Below are positions 17,478-25,112 of a stretch of DNA of 64,000 nucleotides, piece by piece. How positions within the stretch are numbered: position 1 is the stretch's first letter; each line of letters begins with the position of its first letter. Origin of the DNA: Synechococcus sp. PCC 7502 (GTDB lineage Bacteria; Cyanobacteriota; Cyanobacteriia; Pseudanabaenales; Pseudanabaenaceae); contig NC_019702.1 of NCBI RefSeq assembly GCF_000317085.1, positions 1,766,394 through 1,830,393 on the forward strand. Reading direction: 5' to 3'. Below the pieces are notes generated by a model. It was not told the DNA's origin, made no database searches, and was given only the letters and a program-made list of their open reading frames with translations. Both the position numbers and the translations under genes were made by a program.

Positions 17478-17507
17478 TTTAATTTTGGGTTAAGATTCGG
17501 TTATCTT
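17478..17507 (+). promoter_or_regulatory. Pho-box-like array 2 (three octamers, 11-bp period)
   Basis: TTTAATTT - TGG - GTTAAGAT - TCG - GTTATCTT. The first unit fits PyTTAAPyPy(T/A) exactly; the other two keep GTTA and T-rich ends. It lies 193 bases upstream of the PhoX-like gene. Weaker than array 1. Confidence 0.4.
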
Positions 17508-17699
17508 TGTGCAATATCAATTTTATTGTTACCACTTCTAGTGCATAGTTTAGAATAAACATTTTTGAAGAAAATCATTTGTTGATGTGTTAGAGAATAC
17601 CTAGATTTGTCAATTTTATGTGATAAGTTCATCAATGGTTGGACTTAAACTCCAACTTATAAAACGGAAATAAAAAACAATAGTTGCGGAACTAAAGCT

Positions 17700-19940
17700 A
17701 TGACAAGCCTTTCATTTGATACAACCCAGCCCTCACAAACTATTGGGCTTAATGGCTACACAGTTGACCCCATCTTTACCGTTGGCGACAAAATTGGAAC
17801 CTACGTTCCTCCTGGTATTCTTGATGGTATTGGAGCAACATCACTTAATGACACTACAGTTCGCTTTTATGTCAACCACGAGTTAGGCAATACTGTTGGT
17901 TATAAATACACACTTGCAAACGGTACACAACTCTCTGGTGCTAGAGTTAGCTACTTTGATGTTGACAAGCGTACATTTCAAATTGTTGATTCGGGACTTG
18001 CTTACAACACCATTGTCAACCGCGCAGGCAATGTAGTATCTTCTTCTGCGGTCTATTCAGCTACTAACGTTAACGGTATAGATACCCCTAGTGGATTTAA
18101 TCGTTTCTGCTCAGCTTCTTTGTATGAACCAAATCAGTTTGGAGCTGGTAATGGTCTAGTAGATAAAATTTACTTCGCTAATGAAGAAAGCGGAACCTCT
18201 GCAAGCGAGGCTTCTGAATATGCCCTAGACGTTAAAACCAATACTTTGTACGCAGTGCCTTGGTTTGGTCGTGCTGGCTTTGAGAATGTTACAGAAATCA
18301 ATACTGGTACTACAACTAAAGTTGCCTTTTTAATTGGTGATGATCGCTCTCCTGCTACTGGAGTTCCTCTGACCCTCTATGTTGGTGATAAAGTTGCAGG
18401 TAGCTCTAACTTCTTAGAGCGTAACGGTTTGTCTGGTGGCAAGTTATATGTTTGGGTTGCTGACGATCCTACTAATGCTACCGATGTAATCGAAAAAGAT
18501 CCTAGAGAATTCAACGGTAATAATTCTTCTTTAAAGGGCAAATTTGTTGAGATTGATCAGTACGATGCCGCTAAAGCTGGCACTACTGGATATGACAGTT
18601 TAGGTTTTGTCACTCAAGCACAGCAGGATTCTTTAGCATTTGCTGCTGGAGCATTTGGATTTGTTCGTATTGAAGATGTCTCTACCAATCCTAAGGATGG
18701 TACTCAAGTTGCTTTCAATGCAACTGGCAACTCTAGTTTGTTTGGAGGTCAAGATTCTTGGGGTACTACTTACAGAATTGATATTGACTTCAATAACATC
18801 GCTACTGGCGACATTGTTGGAAAAGTTGACATCCTTAACGATGGAAATGTTAGCAAAGATGCTGGTGCGCGTAGTGTTGACAACCTTGATTGGGCTGACG
18901 ATGGCAAAATTTATCTTCAAGAAGATCCTGCTTTCAGTGGTTTTGGTCAAACATCCAAGATTGCTAACTCGATCTTCAGCATTGATCCTGCAAATGCTAA
19001 CCCCTCTTCAACCGTAACCCGCGTTGCTACGTCTGATCGCTCGGCGGCTGGACTTCCTGCAACTCAAACCGATTCTGAGCCATCTAGTATTGGTGCTTGG
19101 GAAACCTCTGGTATTCTTGATGTCTCTAAATTGTTTGGTAATCAAGGTGGTCAGGTTTTAGTGTTTGATACCCAAGCTCACTCATTAAAAGACGGCACTA
19201 TTATTACTGCTACTAATATTGATGGTAATGGGGATGGAACTAAAACTGCTGCTGAGAACCTTGTGGAAGGTGGTCAAGTTGCATTTTTGATCGCTCCTAA
19301 CGCTAATTTGATTCAAAACTCTTCTTTAGTTTCTGGTACTTCAGGAGATGATGACATCGCCGCAACTGTCACCCCAAAATTTGATGGTGTCAACGACATT
19401 GTGTTTACTGGTGCTGGTAATGACACGATTGATGCTCCGATTGGCGGTGTGCTTGCAAGTGGTAACCGTGTTGATGCTGGTAGTGGCAAAGATACAATTT
19501 TTATCGCTAACAATGATCGCACCTTTGGTGGATCAGGTGACGACATACTAGACGCAACTGATGCAAGTGGCTACCGTGCTTCTGGCGGCACTGGAAATGA
19601 TGACTTCTTCCTTGGTTCCAATGGTCGGGCATTGGGTGGCGACGGTGATGATCGCTTCTTCGTTCAAGCTGGCGGCGGTAACTTATTATCTGGTGGTGCT
19701 GGTGCTGATCAGTTCTGGATTTTTGGTGGGCAAGCTCCAACTACATCTAATACTGTGCTTGATTTTCAAGCTGGAACTGATGTAATCGGCTTTATTGGCG
19801 CTGGCGCTGGGGTTGGCTTTGCTCAGTTGACACTCACTGGTAATACCATTGCCCTAAGTAGCGATCCAACTAAAGTTATAGCTACATTAACTGGTGTTGA
19901 TACAACCACCCTGACTGCAGCAAACTTTGCGTTTATCTAA
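17700..19940 (+). CDS. Secreted PhoX-like (DUF839-type) phosphatase with C-terminal RTX repeats
   Basis: 746 residues with no Sec signal. Residues about 1-545 resemble PhoX/DUF839 beta-propeller phosphatases, including RFYVNHELG (about 59-67; NHE is a PhoX hallmark), GFNRFCSAS, KIYFANEESG and a WADDGKIYLQEDPA block. Residues about 546-680 carry calcium-binding nonapeptide repeats (GAGNDTIDA, GGSGDDILD, GGTGNDDFF, GGDGDDRFF, GGAGADQFW), followed by a C-terminal module ending TLTGVDTTTLTAANFAFI, the expected uncleaved type I secretion signal. PhoX enzymes are calcium/iron-dependent phosphomonoesterases; whether all metal ligands are kept was not verified. It is transcribed away from the type I exporter operon. 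Confidence 0.85.
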   Translation: MTSLSFDTTQPSQTIGLNGYTVDPIFTVGDKIGTYVPPGILDGIGATSLNDTTVRFYVNHELGNTVGYKYTLANGTQLSGARVSYFDVDKRTFQIVDSGLAYNTIVNRAGNVVSSSAVYSATNVNGIDTPSGFNRFCSASLYEPNQFGAGNGLVDKIYFANEESGTSASEASEYALDVKTNTLYAVPWFGRAGFENVTEINTGTTTKVAFLIGDDRSPATGVPLTLYVGDKVAGSSNFLERNGLSGGKLYVWVADDPTNATDVIEKDPREFNGNNSSLKGKFVEIDQYDAAKAGTTGYDSLGFVTQAQQDSLAFAAGAFGFVRIEDVSTNPKDGTQVAFNATGNSSLFGGQDSWGTTYRIDIDFNNIATGDIVGKVDILNDGNVSKDAGARSVDNLDWADDGKIYLQEDPAFSGFGQTSKIANSIFSIDPANANPSSTVTRVATSDRSAAGLPATQTDSEPSSIGAWETSGILDVSKLFGNQGGQVLVFDTQAHSLKDGTIITATNIDGNGDGTKTAAENLVEGGQVAFLIAPNANLIQNSSLVSGTSGDDDIAATVTPKFDGVNDIVFTGAGNDTIDAPIGGVLASGNRVDAGSGKDTIFIANNDRTFGGSGDDILDATDASGYRASGGTGNDDFFLGSNGRALGGDGDDRFFVQAGGGNLLSGGAGADQFWIFGGQAPTTSNTVLDFQAGTDVIGFIGAGAGVGFAQLTLTGNTIALSSDPTKVIATLTGVDTTTLTAANFAFI

Positions 19941-19963
19941 ATGCAACTCACTAATCAATTTAT

Positions 19964-20008
19964 GAACTAATCTTGATTGCAAACAAGATATGTATCCTAG
20001 ATTAGTTC
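19964..20008 (+). terminator. Stem-loop after the PhoX-like gene
   Basis: A perfect 10-bp inverted repeat, GAACTAATCT (19964-19973) and AGATTAGTTC (19999-20008), with a 25-base loop, 24 bases after the stop codon. The downstream tract is only moderately T-rich (TTGATTTTG). The remaining intergenic sequence to 20203 shows no Pho-box; a good Shine-Dalgarno (GAGAGGA) precedes the next gene. Confidence 0.5.
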
Positions 20009-20203
20009 TTGATTTTGACAAACCTATTCAGAACTTTTTTCTTACTTAGTTTTGAATGGTTTGTCTTTTTGAGTATTAAAGTTTGTGGCTAAAGATGCTG
20101 TTCCCAAAAACCTGAATGTCTGACATTACTAATCCTTGTAACTTTTTAACAGATAAGTAGTTGAGGGGATTAACTGAAATTTAAATAATGAGAGGAAAAT
20201 TTA

Positions 20204-23077
20204 ATGACAACAATTAACGGTACTCCTAACGATGATGATTTGTTCATCGCCGCAGGTATTAGTGGTGATACTCTGCTAGGTTTAAAGGGGAATGATACCC
20301 TTGATGCTGGATTTGGAGCAGGTAATAACATTCTTAAAGGTGGCGATGGCGATGATCAGCTATTTGCTTATTTTAACGATCAACTATTTGGCGAAGCAGG
20401 AAATGATGTCCTATCTGCTACAGATGGTAAGGGTGGAAATATACTATCTGGTGGTGAAGGAAATGACACTATCTTCGCTTCAGTTAATGACAGTGTTTTC
20501 GGAGATGCAGGCGATGATGTTATTTTCGGTGGGCTGGGCAACAATACTCTAACTGGTGGTTCAGGGAAAGATGTATTCTGGATTGCTAATGTAGATGTGC
20601 CTAATAATTCCAATACCATTACTGATTTCAATCAAATTCAAGACACTATTCGAGTAAATTTGGCGGGAGTTACCAAATTAAGTGACTTGGCGATCGCTCA
20701 ATCAGGAAATGATGTCACTATTAGCCTTGATGGAAAACAAATTGCGATCGTCAAGAATATACAAGCTCAAAGCTTGAACTCTAACAATTTTGTAGTTGAC
20801 CCCAATGCTCCGAATAGTAATGGTAGTAGTAATGTATCTAGCTATAACTTTACTAACCTTCCAAAATTGGGAACCACTTCCAAAGGGCAAGATATTTTCT
20901 TAGGTGGTTTTTCAGGGTTATCTTTTCAAGGTACTAATCCTGATAATGGTAACTTGAAGTTCATTACTCTTACGGATCGTGGTCCAAATGGTGATCCAAC
21001 TGGACAAAATCGTCCTTTCTACTTACCAGACTTCCAGCCAGAAATTATAAGTTTTGAACTTAATCGCAGCACAGGCGAGATTATTATCACTAAAAGAACA
21101 GGATTATATAGAGCCGATGGTAAAACAAAGCTCACTGGACTTCCTAATTTACAGGCAGGAGCAGGAGGAACCGCATACACCGATGAAATTGGCGTTAATT
21201 TAGACAACCAAGTTTTATCTAATGATCCATTGGGTATAGACTCTGAGGGGATTGTTATCGATCCTAATGGTAATTATTGGGTGGTAGATGAGTATCGTCC
21301 TGCAATCTATCAATTTGATGTGAATGGGAAATTGCTAAATCGGTTTATTCCTAAAGGAACTGCTGCTGCCCCTGCTGGTACTGCTAATGATTTTCCTGCA
21401 GGCACTTTTGGAACTGAAGTATTACCAGAGGTATATGCTCAGCGTCGTAATAATCGGGGATTTGAAGCTGTAGCTCTTGAAGGGAATAAGCTTTATGCTT
21501 TCATTCAAAGTGCGATCGATAACCCAGATAGTACTGGGGATACAACCTCCAGAGCTTCACGTAATTTAAGAATCCTAGAATTTGATATTGCCTCTAAAAC
21601 GGTTACAGGGGAGTATCTTTACTTGCTAGATGACATCAGTGGCAGTGGTAATGCTAAAACCGATAAGATTGGCGATGCCGTATCTTTGGGCAATGGCAAA
21701 TTTGCAGTTGTAGAACGAGACGATCTTTCTACTACTAGCTCTAATAAACTTATTTACCAGATCGATCTAGCTAAAGCAACTAACATCAATAACCTTGCCG
21801 TCACATTTCCCTCTGGAAAAACTACCATTGAACAGCTTACAGAAGCGGAACTAAGTGCTGCTAATATCAAGCCCGTGAGTAAAAACTTAATTGCCAATGC
21901 AGCTAAGTCAGGTTATACAGGGGTTGAGAAGCTCGAAGGGTTGGCACTTGTTGATCCTAATACATTGGCACTAGTTAATGATAATGATTTCAATGTTGTT
22001 CCTGGCTCAGCAGTACCAGAGAAATTAGGAATTTTAGAATTATCTAACACACTTCCTGTACCGTTACAATTCCAAAAAAATGACTTGGGAATATTTAGCA
22101 TTACTGGGGGTACTTCTGCGAAGCCTTCCTTATCCTTCACTGTTGCTAGCAGCGAAGCTAATCAAATAAGTGAACTCGGTGTATTTATTGTTGATGATGC
22201 AACTGGCACTATTGATGGCATAGCTCCAAATCAAACTGGATATACAGAAAAAGCCTTAGCAAGGGCGAGGGTCATTTTCTCAGCGATCGACAATAATCCT
22301 GATGGTTTTAGTGCCAGTGGATTAAATCGCTTGTTAGACTTTAACTATAGTGATAAATTGCGTTTTTATGCTATCAATGACAAAACCACAACGACCGATT
22401 TGGTCTTAAAAACTAAGTCTTTTGATAAGGTTTCTTTTCCACCTTCCTCCGATCTTAACCTTAAAGAGTTAAGTAGTAGTGAGTCTTCTATTACCTTTAA
22501 TAATCTTGTAGTCAATATTAAGGCTAATAATGATGATTTATCCATCGGTACCAATTTGCAAGGCAAGAGTCAAAGTGAAGTTCTGGATTTGCGTGGGGTT
22601 GATAAAAGTTCATTCCCAAAAGTCAAAGCGGATTTTGTTGTGAATCGTGAAGCTGCCTTTGATAACTTTGTAGGATTCTATAAAGTTGAAAATGAGAAAG
22701 GTGATATTAAAAAATCTGATGGAACTATAGTATCTGTCGGACAATCTGGCTATATTCAAGCGGCAGTTGGTAGTAGAGTCTCAGGAATCGACTTAGCTGT
22801 TAATAATCAATCAACTCAAACTAGTTCTGGAATATTCACTTCTGGTTCGATCTTTGCACCTTTTATTATTATCAACGGAAGACCAGATGCTCTTTTAGAT
22901 AGTAATTCTAGTAATGATCCTACAGTTTATTTTCCTTATCTAGGTGCAAATTCTGATGGTATTGATCATGTGCGGTTATTCGGAAATAATACCTTCGGAT
23001 TTGAGGATATCTTAGGAGGAGGGGATTTTGATTACAACGATTTTATTGTTAAGGTGAAACTCACCCCAACTGCCTAA
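20204..23077 (+). CDS. RTX protein with N-terminal repeats, phytase-like esterase domain and DUF4114 end
   Basis: 957 residues. RTX nonapeptides are at the N-terminus (about 10-125: GLKGNDTLD, GGDGDDQLF, GEAGNDVLS, GGEGNDTIF, GDAGDDVIF), followed by a module (FWIANVDVPNNSNTITDF to IQAQSLNSNNFVVDP, about 125-200) that matches the C-terminal secretion module of its RTX neighbours. Residues about 210-620 look like the esterase-like phytase domain (IDSEGIVIDPNGNYWVVDEY, NNRGFEAVALEGNKLYAFIQ, LRILEFDIASKTVTGEYLY). The end (about 850-957: SNDPTVYFPYLGANSDG, GFEDILGGGDFDYNDFIV) is a DUF4114 domain. Probable role is release of phosphate from organic phosphoesters outside the cell or at its surface. 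The order of modules is unusual. Confidence 0.85.
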   Translation: MTTINGTPNDDDLFIAAGISGDTLLGLKGNDTLDAGFGAGNNILKGGDGDDQLFAYFNDQLFGEAGNDVLSATDGKGGNILSGGEGNDTIFASVNDSVFGDAGDDVIFGGLGNNTLTGGSGKDVFWIANVDVPNNSNTITDFNQIQDTIRVNLAGVTKLSDLAIAQSGNDVTISLDGKQIAIVKNIQAQSLNSNNFVVDPNAPNSNGSSNVSSYNFTNLPKLGTTSKGQDIFLGGFSGLSFQGTNPDNGNLKFITLTDRGPNGDPTGQNRPFYLPDFQPEIISFELNRSTGEIIITKRTGLYRADGKTKLTGLPNLQAGAGGTAYTDEIGVNLDNQVLSNDPLGIDSEGIVIDPNGNYWVVDEYRPAIYQFDVNGKLLNRFIPKGTAAAPAGTANDFPAGTFGTEVLPEVYAQRRNNRGFEAVALEGNKLYAFIQSAIDNPDSTGDTTSRASRNLRILEFDIASKTVTGEYLYLLDDISGSGNAKTDKIGDAVSLGNGKFAVVERDDLSTTSSNKLIYQIDLAKATNINNLAVTFPSGKTTIEQLTEAELSAANIKPVSKNLIANAAKSGYTGVEKLEGLALVDPNTLALVNDNDFNVVPGSAVPEKLGILELSNTLPVPLQFQKNDLGIFSITGGTSAKPSLSFTVASSEANQISELGVFIVDDATGTIDGIAPNQTGYTEKALARARVIFSAIDNNPDGFSASGLNRLLDFNYSDKLRFYAINDKTTTTDLVLKTKSFDKVSFPPSSDLNLKELSSSESSITFNNLVVNIKANNDDLSIGTNLQGKSQSEVLDLRGVDKSSFPKVKADFVVNREAAFDNFVGFYKVENEKGDIKKSDGTIVSVGQSGYIQAAVGSRVSGIDLAVNNQSTQTSSGIFTSGSIFAPFIIINGRPDALLDSNSSNDPTVYFPYLGANSDGIDHVRLFGNNTFGFEDILGGGDFDYNDFIVKVKLTPTA

Positions 23078-23126
23078 ACTCTGTTTAAGTTTATTGCTGT
23101 TAATTGATTCTACTTAAATTAAGTTA

Positions 23127-23157
23127 AGAGAGCCAGAAATTCTTGTTGGTTCTCTTA
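23127..23157. terminator. Bidirectional terminator between convergent genes
   Basis: Stem AAGAGAGCCA (23127-23136) with TGGTTCTCTT (23148-23157), one G-U pair, 11-base loop, followed on the plus strand by ATTCTTT. It lies between the RTX/phytase gene and the convergent oxygenase gene, overlapping the latter's stop. Confidence 0.65.
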
Positions 23158-23760
23158 TTCTTTAAGAGGGGTCATCCCAATGTTAAAACTAACGGCAATA
23201 CGTTCCTCTTGACTCATGTTTATATCCACACCATGTAAAAGCCAACTTGGGAATATTAGCATCGTGCCTTCATGGGGCTTATAACTAATTTTGGGTATTG
23301 TCCATAGGTTAAAATCCAACACAGGTGGAACTAGCATTTGAGAAGCTGGGCGTGGATCGGTAAAGTATATACTTCCACAGTTTTTGGGGGCTTTCAAGTA
23401 ATAAGCTCCACTTAATATCGAATTAGGGTGATTGTGTACGGAGTTGGAGGCAAGCTTCCCATTAATGATTGCCCAACAAGTGGTGATATTTAATGAAAAT
23501 TTCTGTAAATCCCACTGTAAAAAATTAGCTATTTCTATGACGTTTTTATCGATGATTTGTGTAAATTCTTGGAAGCGATCGCATTGATGAAGATTGTTTG
23601 CACTATGCCATCCAAGGATACTTGACCATTTCTCCCCTTTGGGGTCTTGCTTTTGGGCTTCTCTAATTTCAGCTAAAAGTGAAATATTCAAATGTTGGTA
23701 GTTGTCAAGATTGAAGTGCCATACTGGGGTGGGAAACCAGTCATTTCTATAACTGGACAT
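23155..23760 (-). CDS. Putative 2OG-Fe(II) oxygenase (TIGR02466-like)
   Basis: 201 residues. The N-terminus WFPTPVWHFNLDN and the core NSVHNHPNSILSGAYYLKAP, then GSIYFTDPRP, and the end HGVDINMSQEERIAVSFNIG match the conserved family annotated as putative 2-oxoglutarate/Fe(II) oxygenases with a double-stranded beta-helix: likely iron ligands are His in HNHP and His in LLHGVD, with Arg in EERIAVSFN for 2OG. Substrate unknown. It is convergent with the RTX/phytase gene; IS630 copy 2 has inserted about 105 bases upstream of its start codon and may have displaced its promoter. A link to the phosphatase cluster is only positional. Confidence 0.75.
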   Translation of the reverse strand: MSSYRNDWFPTPVWHFNLDNYQHLNISLLAEIREAQKQDPKGEKWSSILGWHSANNLHQCDRFQEFTQIIDKNVIEIANFLQWDLQKFSLNITTCWAIINGKLASNSVHNHPNSILSGAYYLKAPKNCGSIYFTDPRPASQMLVPPVLDFNLWTIPKISYKPHEGTMLIFPSWLLHGVDINMSQEERIAVSFNIGMTPLKE

Positions 23761-23864
23761 AAGCTCTTTTGTGATACCAGTAATAACTATATATTACCCC
23801 AAATTTGTCTTCAGGTAAACTCAAAGGGTTTATAGCAGTAATTCTCATTTTGCAACAAATTATA

Positions 23865-24993
23865 CCAAATCGAAGAGTATAGACTACAGATGGTATAAAT
23901 ATATAAACCGAGTTCAAAGAAAAAAATGGCAGGAGTATACAAATTAGAGATCAAAGAAAGTGAAGAAGAGCTAAAACATATGCTGAGAGTGCAAAAGACC
24001 GCATCAGATAAAGAAAGAATTCAGATGCTGTATCTGTTAAAAACAAAACAAGCAAGCACAATCCAGACAGCATCGACAATACTGGGACGGCATCGAGTTA
24101 CATTGCAAGATTGGTTAGGGAATTATCGCAAAGGGGGAATAGTAGGACTAAACCTAGAACAGGGCGAAAACAGAGTATTCCACAATGGGCGCAGAAAGCA
24201 TTGATAAAAAAGCTGGAAGAAGCAGAAGGCTTTGAAAGTTATGGGCAGATCTGCCAATGGTTAGAGAACCAATTAGGAATCAAATCAAACTATAAAACTG
24301 TGCATCATCTAGTCCGATATCGGCTGAAAGCCAGACCGAAAGTGACACGTCCAGTCAGCGCAGGAAAGTCAGAAGAGCAAGTAGAAGCATATAAAAAAAC
24401 CTTGCCAGTATTATAAGCATGATTGCTTGGTTTGGCATTAATATAATCGGACTAAATGGCAAAGTGAGATTCTTTTGTCAAGATGAAACACGAATTGGGT
24501 TAAAGACAATTAGTGGAAGGAAGATCACAGCAAGAGGAGTCAAACCCAAAGGTAAAGTTCAGTGGCAGTTTAAGGCAACTTACCTCTATGGAATTGTAGA
24601 ACCATCAACAGGGGAAAGCTTTTTCTATGAATTTACTCACCTTAATAGTGAATGCTTCCAAGTATTTCTGAACTTAGTAAGCGCATATTTTCAAGGTGAC
24701 ATCATCGTTATGCAAGTGGATCAAGCAGGAGCACACAGAGCAAAACGGTTAAAGATTCCTAAAAATATTATTTTGCTATTTCAGCCTGCCCATGCACCTG
24801 AGACTAATCCCATTGAAAGAGTGTGGCAGCATTTCAAATTAGGGTTGAGGTGGAAACTGCCAAAAGATCTTGACCAGTTGCGTGCATTAATGCGGGAAAG
24901 GTTAGAAGTTATGACTCAGGAGGTAATTGCTTCGATTGTTGGGTGGGATTATATTTTAGAAGCTTTATCTGTAGCTCGTATTTAACGATTTGG
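23865..24993 (+). mobile_element. IS630-family insertion sequence, copy 2 (1129 bp)
   Basis: Same ends (CCAAATCG / CGATTTGG), same flanking TA (23863-23864, 24994-24995) and same orientation as copy 1. Differences noticed by eye are about six substitutions and no indels. Immediately to the right, TACCAAATC (24997-25005) is a further end-like sequence, so the junction reads as GATTTGGT-AAT-ACCAAATC. Confidence 0.92.
23926..24985 (+). CDS. IS630-family transposase, copy 2, in three frames
   Basis: Frames 23926-24204, about 24111-24416 and 24419-24985 correspond one-to-one to those of copy 1, with both -1 shifts preserved, including the A7 run before the third frame. Protein changes relative to copy 1 are minimal (Ser-to-Lys near residue 10; the DDE domain is identical). 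The catalytic D, D, E residues are intact (QDETRIGL, MQVDQAGAHR, PETNPIERVW). Sharing of both frameshifts by two young copies shows that the element still moves in this form, by frameshifting or helped by another copy. Confidence 0.8.
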
Positions 24994-25029
24994 TAATACC
25001 AAATCTAGAATCGCCGATGTATTTGTGCA

Positions 25030-25070
25030 AAAAACGGAGAAGTTGCAATAAGTGCAACTTCTCCGTTTTT
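25030..25070. terminator. Strong bidirectional terminator (18-bp perfect stem)
   Basis: AAAAACGGAGAAGTTGCA (25030-25047) and its exact inverted copy (25053-25070) around a 5-base loop. A-tract and T-tract at the two ends make it work in both directions. It lies 43 bases after the stop codon of the phytase/PhoD/RTX gene on the minus strand and also shields it from IS630 transcription. Confidence 0.85.
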
Positions 25071-25112
25071 AGATATTTTTCAACAACAACTTAAGTATTC
25101 TTAAAATTTGGA

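Larger units (their letters stand above)
17249..17699. promoter_or_regulatory. 451-bp divergent control region between T1SS operon and PhoX-like gene
   Basis: No gene. This A/T-rich spacer must carry the promoters for the secretion operon (minus) and the PhoX-like RTX gene (plus). It contains two separate 3-unit Pho-box-like arrays (17364-17393 and 17478-17507), described on their own. Confidence 0.6.

Noticed and set aside
20100-20203. Pho-box before the phytase-like RTX gene
   Set aside because: TTAA-containing octamers occur but not with the 11-bp period; no array was found.
20284-20530. Tandem repeated DNA in RTX regions as a possible CRISPR or satellite
   Set aside because: The periodicity is that of nonapeptide coding repeats, with no constant repeat/unique spacer pattern.
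19313-20631. Several open frames opposite to the RTX coding regions
   Set aside because: They are shadows created by the G/D/N-rich repeats of the real RTX genes; composition is low-complexity.
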